This document shows positions 7,484 to 13,850 of a stretch of 14,600 bases of DNA, one piece after another. The translations under genes and the position numbers were made by a program. Each line of letters begins with the position of its first letter. The first letter of the stretch is position 1. The notes beneath the pieces are model-generated. The model saw only the letters and a list, made by a program, of their open reading frames with translations. It searched no databases and was not told where the DNA came from. Source of the stretch: Firmicutes bacterium UBA1440 (GTDB lineage: Bacteria > Bacillota > Clostridia > Peptostreptococcales > Anaerovoracaceae); the NCBI GenBank assembly GCA_002329565.1, contig DCTM01000008.1, positions 509 through 15,108 on the forward strand. Direction: 5' to 3'.

Positions 7484-7516
7484 AGATATCACAGGCATCC
7501 GGCGCCCTGGATATCT
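7484..7516. terminator. Shared hairpin between two convergent genes (no T tract)
   Basis: AGATATC (7484-7490) and CAGG (7492-7495) pair with CCTG (7506-7509) and GATATCT (7510-7516): 11 bp with one bulged A and a 10-base loop. It lies 14 bases after the hydrolase stop and overlaps the last codons and stop of the protease gene. Neither side carries a convincing T run, so it could serve as a bidirectional 3'-end structure rather than a classical terminator. Confidence 0.35.
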
Positions 7517-8553
7517 CTTGATATTCCGCGCAACGGTACGGCGAGTTTGATAAGTAGACGCTTGACCTGTATCGGCTTCAGGTTCGGGTAAGCGCTGAGG
7601 ATACAAGCGGCGAGCCCGGAAACATAGGGGCAGGACATGGAGGTGCCGCTTTGCAGGACATAGTTTTTCGCATTGTATGCGTTTAAGGAGGCGATATCGA
7701 CCCCGGGTGCGAGCAGATCCGGCTTGCGGATCGACGGGCCTACAGGGCCCCTGCTCGTGAATTCGGGAATGCCGGTCAAGCCGTATGCACCTACGGTGAT
7801 GACCTGTGGATTGATGCCGGGAGAGCTGATGCTGCGCGGCTTTGGTCCCGCATTACCTGCAGCTGCCACGACAGTGATGCCCTGCATGACGAGAGCGGTG
7901 GTACCGACGACGAGCGGATCGGGCTCTGAATCATCGCCGGCTTCGACACCGAAGGAAAGATTGAGAACCTTGATATTGTAACGCGTTTTGTTATCTGAGA
8001 CCCATTGCATGGCCGCGAGAATATCGGAGGTGGTGCCGCTGCCGTTTTCATCAAGAGCCTTGATGGCAACGATCTTTGAGAGAGGTGCGGTACCGCGTAT
8101 ACGACTTCCGCAGGCGTAGCCGTTGCCGGCGGCAATGCCCGCGACGTGCGTACCGTGACCGTCGTCATCGTAGGGTGAAACTTCTCCGTGTATAATATCC
8201 TTAAAGGCCGACAGGCGACAATAAGGTTTGAGAAGGTCGTAGTGCGGGGAAAGGCCCGTGTCGATAATCGCAATCGTTACATCTCGACCTCCCGTTTCGG
8301 AAAAGGGAATAGCTATCGGCAGATGAGCGGCATAAAGTGTATTGCCGTCGGACATCTTTTTGACTGCCCCGTCATGTGCCATCATGGCGACGAGGCGATG
8401 ACGTTTGAGCTTGTAAACATTTTCTTCCGGAACTTCAACGCACAGAGCGTTGATAAAAGGATATTCATAACGGATCAGACCGTAATTCTCCACAATACAA
8501 GAACGCAACTCGGCAGAGGAGCGCTTGGAAAATACTATGTAAGGGGTAGTCAT
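7489..8553 (-). CDS. Subtilisin-family (S8) serine protease, probably intracellular
   Basis: 354-residue peptidase S8 domain protein with a complete catalytic triad: Asp98 in AIIDTG, His133 in DGHGTHVAGI and Ser305 in GTSMSCPYVSG. The oxyanion Asn234 is in AAGNAG. Residues 1-75 resemble a short inhibitor/propeptide-like domain (IVFSKRSSAELRSCIVENYG and on) but there is no signal peptide or membrane helix, which suggests a cytoplasmic enzyme of the AprX or ISP kind. The start ATG 8553 has GGAGGT 8 bases upstream. The C-terminus stops at QGAGCL, where homologues usually continue with a few more residues after the GAG turn, so the last strand or helix may be missing. It is divergent from walR and convergent with the MBL hydrolase. 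Its substrate is unknown; a role in protein turnover or sporulation is only inference. Confidence 0.9.
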   Translation of the reverse strand: MTTPYIVFSKRSSAELRSCIVENYGLIRYEYPFINALCVEVPEENVYKLKRHRLVAMMAHDGAVKKMSDGNTLYAAHLPIAIPFSETGGRDVTIAIIDTGLSPHYDLLKPYCRLSAFKDIIHGEVSPYDDDGHGTHVAGIAAGNGYACGSRIRGTAPLSKIVAIKALDENGSGTTSDILAAMQWVSDNKTRYNIKVLNLSFGVEAGDDSEPDPLVVGTTALVMQGITVVAAAGNAGPKPRSISSPGINPQVITVGAYGLTGIPEFTSRGPVGPSIRKPDLLAPGVDIASLNAYNAKNYVLQSGTSMSCPYVSGLAACILSAYPNLKPIQVKRLLIKLAVPLRGISRDIQGAGCL

Positions 8554-8605
8554 ATAGATTGACCTCCAAAATAAGATAATACATAATATGCCGGTGACTA
8601 TATTT

Positions 8606-8634
8606 TTGACTTTGTATATATTCTTTGGTATAAT
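8606..8634 (+). promoter_or_regulatory. Sigma-A promoter of walRK
   Basis: TTGACT (8606-8611), a 17-base spacer and TATAAT (8629-8634), with TGG before the -10 giving an extended -10, form a near-consensus vegetative promoter. The expected start is near 8641, with a leader of about 25 bases holding GGAGG (8652-8656) nine bases before the walR ATG. Confidence 0.85.
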
Positions 8635-8665
8635 TTAATTCATCAAGGAATGGAGGAAACGACTC

Positions 8666-9364
8666 ATGGATGCCAAGAAAGTGCTTATAATAGAAGATGA
8701 AAAATCCATATCCGACATTATAAAATTTAATTTGATTAAGGAAGGTTTCGAGGTTGATGCCGCTTATGACGGACAGGAAGGATTGAACAAGGCGCTGACA
8801 ATATCGCCGGATCTGATACTGCTTGATGTCATGCTGCCGATTATGGACGGATTCGCCGTTTGCAAAAAGGTCAGAGAGACGAGCACGGTACCGATTCTCA
8901 TGTTAACCGCCAAAGAAGAAGAAGTTGACAAGGTGCTCGGGCTGGAGCTTGGGGCCGATGATTATATTACAAAACCTTTCGGAATGCGTGAGCTGATTGC
9001 GCGCATAAAGGCCAACATCAGGCGTGCCGATTTGATCAGCACTGCCAAGAACGAGCCGGCAAATGTGCAGCAGTTCGGCAACCTCTCGATAGATATGAAT
9101 CGTTATGAGGTCAGGAAGGACGGCATCGCGCTTGAACTGACACTGCGAGAATTTGAATTGCTTAAATACCTGGCTGAGCGCGAAGACAAAGTGTTTTCGC
9201 GCGAGCAGCTGTTGGAAGAGGTCTGGGGATATGAGTATTACGGTGATATAAGAACCGTGGATGTAACGGTCCGCAGACTGCGCGAAAAACTGGAAGATGA
9301 CTCCGGTAATCCAAAATACATAATGACAAAACGAGGAATCGGATATTACTTCAGGAGGCCGTAA
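8666..9364 (+). CDS. walR: OmpR-family response regulator, WalR (YycF/VicR) type
   Basis: 232-residue DNA-binding response regulator. The receiver domain (about 1-118) has the acidic pair Glu10-Asp11, phospho-acceptor Asp54 in LILLDVMLP, Thr81 and Lys103 in ITKPF. The winged-helix effector domain (about 135-230) carries the recognition-helix block DIRTVDVTVRRLREKLED and the wing TKRGIGYYFR, both very close to WalR proteins. WalR controls cell-wall hydrolase and envelope homeostasis genes in Firmicutes, typically as an essential regulator. It has its own strong promoter and is followed after 5 bases by its kinase gene. PhoP or another OmpR paralogue is the main alternative; the RTVDV and RGIGYY blocks favour WalR. 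Confidence 0.88.
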   Translation: MDAKKVLIIEDEKSISDIIKFNLIKEGFEVDAAYDGQEGLNKALTISPDLILLDVMLPIMDGFAVCKKVRETSTVPILMLTAKEEEVDKVLGLELGADDYITKPFGMRELIARIKANIRRADLISTAKNEPANVQQFGNLSIDMNRYEVRKDGIALELTLREFELLKYLAEREDKVFSREQLLEEVWGYEYYGDIRTVDVTVRRLREKLEDDSGNPKYIMTKRGIGYYFRRP

Positions 9365-9369
9365 TATAA

Positions 9370-11205
9370 ATGAAGATAAAGAAGGCAGGACACAGCTTAC
9401 AATGGAAAATCATACTGCTTTATTGTATGCTTGTTTTTCTTGCCACGACGATCATCGGCGTTTTTTTGATAAATCAACTCGAAGACTATTATGTCAATTC
9501 CGCACGTACTGACATGGAGAAGACTGTTACGGAAGGTACGCTGATGACCTCGCTTACTCCATTGCTGCCGCTTGAAGAGCACAGAGATGAAATACAGACC
9601 AATGTGGAAGCTTGGGCAAAGCCACTTTCACAGGAAATCTTTGTTGTTTCCGACGATTTGAGAATCGTAGCATCCAACAATACAAACAGAGGCAGAAGTG
9701 CCGTCGGTATCTTGGACGACGGGCTTCTGCTTCATGCGCTTTCAGGCAAATCCGCGCAAAATCAAGGCTACATCGTCTCGGGCGGAGGGGAGATACATGT
9801 CATGAACATGGTCTTTCCGATTAAAACCGAGCAGGGGGAGATTGCAGGCGTACTCTACCTCAGATCGGACATGAGTTCCGTCGACGAAGCCATGGCACAA
9901 TCGAAGAGCATATTGCTGCGGGCCATGCTGATAGGTCTTCTCATTACATTCATACTAAGCTTTTTTATCTCGCGCAGCATCACAAAACCGATCAATGACG
10001 TGACGGAAAAGGCCGAAAAGATGGCAGCGGGCGATTTTTCTCACGAGGTACAAGCCAAGGCGGACGACGAAATCGGACGGCTTGCTGAGATGTTCAATTA
10101 TTTGCGCTTGCAACTTGACGATGCGCTTTCGCAGATTGAGGGCGAGAAGAACAAATTGGAGACGGTACTGCGGCACATGGCTGACGGACTGCTTGCAACC
10201 GATCTGTCCGGCAAAATCATTCACGTGAATCAAGCCGCAATCAACATCCTCCAACATGCGCAACCGGACATAGAAAACGAAGATTACGATTCTATCATGC
10301 TGTCTTTTAATCCCGGTTTGACGCTGGAAACGCTGAAAGAGCGCTGCGCGAACGGCCCCGATAACGAGATCTTCGAGGTCTCGGGTAAGACATACGATAT
10401 GCGTTTTGATAAGTTCCGCGATGAGAACGGCAGCGAGATCGGTATCATTATGATCATTCAGGATATCACCCAGCGTATCAAGGCGGAAAATATGCAGATG
10501 GATTTCGTCGCCAACGTCTCCCACGAATTGAAGACGCCGCTGACGACAATAAAGAGTTATACCGAAACGCTGCTCGACGGCGTGGCCGACAACCGTGAAA
10601 TCGAACGCAGCTTCCTCGAGATTATCGACCTCGAAGCCGACCGCATGAGCCGTCTGGTCAGTGATTTGTTGCAGCTGTTCCGTATGGAAAGCAAGCAAGA
10701 CGGAAGCAATATGGTCGAGGGCAATCTGATCGGAGTTCTCTCTCTGGCGCTGACCAAGGTGGAACTGTCGATTGCCGGCAAGCATCAAAAGCTCAACTGC
10801 CTCTTCGATGCCGATCGTCGTATTGCCGTTGTCATGGAAAGGGATCACATCGAACAGGTTATCCTCAATGTGGTTTCGAACGCAAGCAAATACACGCAGG
10901 ACGGCGGGCGCATCGATATTGATGCTTTTGTGGCAGACAAGGAAGCGCGGATTACTGTATCGGATAACGGGATAGGCATTCCCGAGAATGCACTGTCGCG
11001 AGTTTTTGAACGTTTCTTCCGGGTGGATAAAGCCAGGTCGCGCTCCATGGGAGGCACAGGACTCGGACTTTCTATCTCCAAGCAGATTATGGAAGACCAT
11101 GGCGGGCGCATAGAGATCGACAGCCGTGAAGGCAGAGGTACCAGAGTGACGCTTGCATTGCCACTCGCACCGAGCATGATGCGAGGGACGCCAAATATAG
11201 ACTGA
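9370..11205 (+). CDS. walK: Sensor histidine kinase, WalK (YycG/VicK) type
   Basis: 611-residue membrane kinase. Order: cytoplasmic lead, TM1 (about 12-36), an extracytoplasmic sensor loop of about 145 residues, TM2 (about 182-200), HAMP (about 201-253, SRSITKPINDVTEKAEKMAAG), PAS (about 262-370), HisKA with phospho-acceptor His385 in VANVSHELKTPLTT, and HATPase with the N box (VILNVVSNASKYT), G1 DNGIGIP (532-538) and G2 GGTGLGLS (561-568). The single HAMP-PAS-HisKA-HATPase plan and the H-box match WalK. Its ribosome site AGGAGG lies inside the end of walR, which indicates coupled expression. It phosphorylates WalR in response to envelope state. No walH, walI, walJ or htrA follows, unlike the classical operon; the next genes are for sporulation. 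Confidence 0.88.
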   Translation: MKIKKAGHSLQWKIILLYCMLVFLATTIIGVFLINQLEDYYVNSARTDMEKTVTEGTLMTSLTPLLPLEEHRDEIQTNVEAWAKPLSQEIFVVSDDLRIVASNNTNRGRSAVGILDDGLLLHALSGKSAQNQGYIVSGGGEIHVMNMVFPIKTEQGEIAGVLYLRSDMSSVDEAMAQSKSILLRAMLIGLLITFILSFFISRSITKPINDVTEKAEKMAAGDFSHEVQAKADDEIGRLAEMFNYLRLQLDDALSQIEGEKNKLETVLRHMADGLLATDLSGKIIHVNQAAINILQHAQPDIENEDYDSIMLSFNPGLTLETLKERCANGPDNEIFEVSGKTYDMRFDKFRDENGSEIGIIMIIQDITQRIKAENMQMDFVANVSHELKTPLTTIKSYTETLLDGVADNREIERSFLEIIDLEADRMSRLVSDLLQLFRMESKQDGSNMVEGNLIGVLSLALTKVELSIAGKHQKLNCLFDADRRIAVVMERDHIEQVILNVVSNASKYTQDGGRIDIDAFVADKEARITVSDNGIGIPENALSRVFERFFRVDKARSRSMGGTGLGLSISKQIMEDHGGRIEIDSREGRGTRVTLALPLAPSMMRGTPNID

Positions 11206-11223
11206 TATCGCAATAACAAAATA

Positions 11224-11253
11224 GAATAAATGCCCCCTTTCCCTTCATATACT
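11224..11253 (+). promoter_or_regulatory. Sigma-E-like (mother-cell sporulation) promoter for yabPQ
   Basis: GAATAAA (11224-11230) resembles the sigma-E -35 element, with ATA at 11226-11228. Seventeen bases after that ATA comes CATATACT (11246-11253), matching the sigma-E -10 consensus CATACAMT (M = A or C) at 7 of 8 positions. The expected start near 11260 is within the right half of the hairpin, leaving a leader of about 20 bases with AAAGGGGG before the yabP ATG. In Bacillus subtilis yabP and yabQ belong to the sigma-E regulon (established), which supports the call. Confidence 0.6.
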
Positions 11254-11272
11254 GCAATATGCGGAAAGGGGG
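11233..11272 (+). terminator. Strong hairpin after walK that buries the yabP ribosome site
   Basis: CCCCCTTTCC (11233-11242) pairs perfectly with GGAAAGGGGG (11263-11272). An inner CATAT/ATATG stem (11246-11250/11257-11261) has a six-base loop. It begins 28 bases after the walK stop and is followed only by ATTTTC, a short T tract, so termination may be partial. The 3' arm contains AAAGGGGG, the yabP Shine-Dalgarno, so any readthrough RNA would have the site base-paired. Confidence 0.65.
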
Positions 11273-11278
11273 ATTTTC

Positions 11279-11539
11279 ATGGAAAATCATGTGCTCAGCA
11301 TTGACAACCGGGAGCGGCTGACCGTCACCGCTGTAAAGGATGTGGCTACTTTTAACGAGGAAAAGGTAATAATCGTGCTTGCGCAGGGAAATCTGGAGGT
11401 TAAGGGAGAAAAGCTTAACATTCAGAAACTTGATCTGGCGGAGGGTAAGGTCTCTGTTAACGGCATAATCAATTCTGCTGTCTATATGCATAAAAAAGAT
11501 AAGGAGCAGGGCGGCTTTTGGAAGAGGCTCTTGAAATAG
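11279..11539 (+). CDS. yabP: Sporulation protein YabP
   Basis: 86-residue protein of the YabP/YqfC family. The recognisable core is HVLSIDNRERLTVTAVKDVATFNEEKVIIVLAQGNLEVKGEKLNIQKLDLAEGKVSVNG, predicted almost entirely as beta strands, here with a basic tail (GGFWKRLLK). In Bacillus subtilis it is made in the mother cell and is encoded beside yabQ, as here. Its molecular role is not settled. ATG 11279 lies six bases after AAAGGGGG, which is inside a stable hairpin. It ends one base before the yabQ start, indicating co-transcription and probable translational coupling. Confidence 0.9.
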   Translation: MENHVLSIDNRERLTVTAVKDVATFNEEKVIIVLAQGNLEVKGEKLNIQKLDLAEGKVSVNGIINSAVYMHKKDKEQGGFWKRLLK

Positions 11540-11540
11540 C

Positions 11541-11873
11541 GTGCTCAGCGATCTGATAAAAGCGCAAATATATGAGTGTGTCGTCATGCTGGCTGCAGGT
11601 TTGTTCGCGGGTATTTTGCGCGATTTTTACGAATTGGCAGCGAAGTCACTGAGAGTTTGCCTTTTTAGAGAAATCAAGAAGGAGAGGCTCAAAAAGGTTA
11701 TGCCGGTTGTGCTGGACTGGATGGGCGAACTCCTGTTTTTTACCGTGCTTGGAGTGGCTGTCTTTGCCTTCCTTTATTATTGTTGTTTCGGTGAACTCAG
11801 TTTTCACGCATTCTTCACCTTTGTCCTCGGGGTTTTCTTGTGGAAAAAGTTCTTTTGTGGTATAATACAATAA
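11541..11873 (+). CDS. yabQ: Spore cortex biosynthesis protein YabQ
   Basis: 110-residue membrane protein. Three hydrophobic segments are visible: about 12-30 (ending in the family-typical GILRDFYE), about 61-83 and about 87-105. YabQ is a mother-cell sporulation membrane protein needed for cortex formation in Bacillus subtilis; this copy is short but has the usual plan. It starts with GTG at 11541, one base after the yabP stop, with GGAAGAGG upstream inside yabP. The end of the gene doubles as a vegetative promoter for divIC. Confidence 0.8.
   Translation: MLSDLIKAQIYECVVMLAAGLFAGILRDFYELAAKSLRVCLFREIKKERLKKVMPVVLDWMGELLFFTVLGVAVFAFLYYCCFGELSFHAFFTFVLGVFLWKKFFCGIIQ
11838..11866 (+). promoter_or_regulatory. 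Vegetative promoter for divIC inside the 3' end of yabQ
   Basis: TTGTGG (11838-11843), a 17-base spacer and TATAAT (11861-11866), preceded by TGG as an extended -10. Transcription would start near the yabQ stop codon, about 38 bases before the divIC GTG. The weak -35 is compensated by the perfect extended -10. Confidence 0.65.
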
Positions 11874-11910
11874 TCATTTGTACTACAGGGGGATCGAAGA
11901 GGGTAACACT

Positions 11911-12429
11911 GTGCTCAAAAAGAGGAGACGGAGTCGCGCGTTTAAGCGCGACTCTCAAGTAGTTAATATAGAGGAAGCACGGGAGAAGCGCCGGGCAAAA
12001 AGAAAATCGGCGGATCACGCCAAAAAATCGGCCCGACTTCCCCAAGAAGACGAAAAGTTCTATGAGTCAGAAGGCACGATAGCGCAGCGCAAGAAAATGC
12101 GCAAGAAGAGAAAGCGTTGCGTCTATTTTGCGGTGCTGCTCTGTTTTGCCTTGCTCATAGGTGTGTCAATCATCAACATCTTTTCCTTGCAAGCCGAAAA
12201 GAACAAGGTAAAAGAAGAAAATAAGATGCTCACCACACAGAAGAGCCGGCTTGAGCAGCAGTTAAAAGAGGTCAATACGCCGGAATACATTGAGGATCAG
12301 GCACGAGCACATTTACGCTTGGTACGTCCGGGAGAGATTCTGTATATTCTTCCCGAAGACGACAATTCCGGCGATGCGGACAAATCAAGCGACACGAAGC
12401 AAAAAGAAACGGATCAAAATGAAGAATAA
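11911..12429 (+). CDS. divIC: Septum formation initiator DivIC (FtsB/DivIC family)
   Basis: Bitopic division protein that joins FtsL and DivIB/FtsQ at the septum. From the chosen GTG it is 172 residues: a long, very basic cytoplasmic lead (1-69), one transmembrane helix (about 70-92), a heptad-rich coiled coil (about 93-123, AEKNKVKEENKMLTTQKSRLEQQ in two overlapping parts) and the family-typical end PEYIEDQARAHLRLVRPGEI with ILP. A polar acidic tail follows. GTG 11911 is preferred over the TTG at 11878 because GAAGAGGG at 11896-11903 is 7 bases upstream; the longer form would add 11 residues. It has its own promoter in yabQ. Its last 11 bases overlap rnmV. Confidence 0.88.
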   Translation: MLKKRRRSRAFKRDSQVVNIEEAREKRRAKRKSADHAKKSARLPQEDEKFYESEGTIAQRKKMRKKRKRCVYFAVLLCFALLIGVSIINIFSLQAEKNKVKEENKMLTTQKSRLEQQLKEVNTPEYIEDQARAHLRLVRPGEILYILPEDDNSGDADKSSDTKQKETDQNEE

Positions 12430-12976
12430 CACCATTAAAGAAGTCATAATAGTGGAGGGCCGCGACGATACTGCGGCCGTCAAACGGGCCATCGATACGG
12501 ATACTATAGAAACGCACGGCTTTGGCATCAAAGCGTCGACCTGGAGACTGATTGAAAAGGCCTCCAAAGAACGGGGCATTATTATTTTCACAGACCCCGA
12601 TTTTTCCGGAAATGAAATCAGAAAAAGGATCAAGGCACGGTTCCCCGATGCGAAGGAAGCTTTTTTGAGCCGCGGTGAGGCTGAAAAGGCCGGCGATATC
12701 GGAGTGGAAAACGCATCTGCTGAGGCAATTTTGCAAGCGCTTGAACAGGCGAAATGTACAAAGGAAACCCCGCACATCGAGTTTACGGAGGATGACCTGT
12801 TTGCGGCAGGTCTGGTCGGGGCGGCCGGCGCCTCTGAGAAACGAGGTATGCTCGGCAAGCTGCTCGGTATCGGCTACGGCAATGCGGCGACCTTTCTGAC
12901 AAAGCTGAACAAGTACGGAGTTACAAGAGAGGAGTACAATGAAGCTCTACGCAAAATCGACAATCAGAGAAATTAA
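12419..12976 (+). CDS. rnmV: Ribonuclease M5 (5S rRNA maturation)
   Basis: 185-residue TOPRIM endonuclease that trims the ends of precursor 5S rRNA. The TOPRIM signatures are EVIIVEGRDDTAAVKRA (catalytic Glu13) and IIIFTDPDFSGNEIRKRI (Asp59 and Asp61). The C-terminal half (GLVGAAGASEKRGMLGKLLGIGYGNA in two parts) matches the family. The in-frame codon at 12290 would add 43 non-family residues within divIC, so ATG 12419 is chosen; this gives the usual family length and an 11-base overlap with divIC. The ribosome site is weak, which suggests translational coupling to divIC. It overlaps ksgA by 38 bases, the common Firmicute pairing. Confidence 0.92.
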   Translation: MKNNTIKEVIIVEGRDDTAAVKRAIDTDTIETHGFGIKASTWRLIEKASKERGIIIFTDPDFSGNEIRKRIKARFPDAKEAFLSRGEAEKAGDIGVENASAEAILQALEQAKCTKETPHIEFTEDDLFAAGLVGAAGASEKRGMLGKLLGIGYGNAATFLTKLNKYGVTREEYNEALRKIDNQRN

Positions 12977-13820
12977 GGACAAGCATAATTTCAAGCTTTC
13001 GAAAAGTCTTGGCCAAAATTTTCTTACCGATAAAAATATCATAGACAAAATTATTGAGGCGGCCGATATCACGGAAACCGATCTCGTGATTGAAATCGGA
13101 CCGGGTATCGGAGTGCTGACGGCCGAGGCTGCACAGAGGGCGGGGCGTGTCGTCGCGTTGGAGATCGATCAAAACCTGATTCCTATCCTAAAGGAAACTC
13201 TGGCACTTTACGGAAATGTGCAGGTGGTCAACGCCGATGTCCTTAAGACAGATTTAAACGAGATTATTAAAGGTGTGCAGGCAGAAAATGCCGAGCTTAC
13301 AGGTGTGAAGATTATCGGCAACCTGCCGTATTATATCACCACGCCGATCATTATGAAGATATTGGAAGAAGGGACGGCCGCGGACAGCATTACTGTGATG
13401 ATGCAGAAAGAAGTGGCTGATAGAATCAAATCACCTCCGGGAGGCAAGACATACGGAGCGATTTCGGTGGCCGTACAATACTACTGTACAGTCACGGATG
13501 TGGCCAAAGTGCCAAGGCAGGTATTTATCCCTGAGCCGAAGGTGGACTCTGCAGTCCTGCGGCTCGATATTCGCACGGAAAAATCCGTTGAAATTGAGGA
13601 TGAAAGGCTCTTCTTTGCGTGCGTCAAAGCGGGGTTCGGACAACGGAGAAAGACGCTGTTGAATTCTCTCACCGGTGTATGCGGAATCGATAAAGAGGAG
13701 ACAAGGGGACTCCTCGAGGTCGCGAACATAGATCCGATCAGACGGGCCGAGACACTTTCGATTGAAGAGTTTGCCGCACTGGCGAATGGGCTGTTTCGCA
13801 TTTTGCGGGAAAAACAGTAA
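12939..13820 (+). CDS. rsmA: 16S rRNA (adenine1518/1519-N6)-dimethyltransferase KsgA/RsmA
   Basis: 293-residue SAM-dependent enzyme that dimethylates two adjacent adenines in helix 45 of 16S rRNA during late 30S assembly. Motifs are SLGQNFL (23-29), SAM-binding EIGPGIGVLT (52-61), acidic EID (75-77), NADVL (98-102) and catalytic NLPYYI (128-133), then the C-terminal helical domain with QVFIPEPKVDSAVL. The lead residues before SLGQNFL are normal for Firmicute copies. ATG 12939 has AGAGGAG 7 bases upstream, inside rnmV. Loss of this methylation is known to give kasugamycin resistance. It is followed after 30 bases by the LTA-synthase-like gene with no terminator seen, so they may be co-transcribed. 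Confidence 0.95.
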   Translation: MKLYAKSTIREIKDKHNFKLSKSLGQNFLTDKNIIDKIIEAADITETDLVIEIGPGIGVLTAEAAQRAGRVVALEIDQNLIPILKETLALYGNVQVVNADVLKTDLNEIIKGVQAENAELTGVKIIGNLPYYITTPIIMKILEEGTAADSITVMMQKEVADRIKSPPGGKTYGAISVAVQYYCTVTDVAKVPRQVFIPEPKVDSAVLRLDIRTEKSVEIEDERLFFACVKAGFGQRRKTLLNSLTGVCGIDKEETRGLLEVANIDPIRRAETLSIEEFAALANGLFRILREKQ

Positions 13821-13850
13821 GGGGAAAAGGGAAAAGGAGTACTATACAAC

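Noticed and set aside
9955..11100. 381-codon open frame opposite walK
   Set aside because: It mirrors the codon structure of walK, has no ribosome site and no protein-family features. Antisense shadow.
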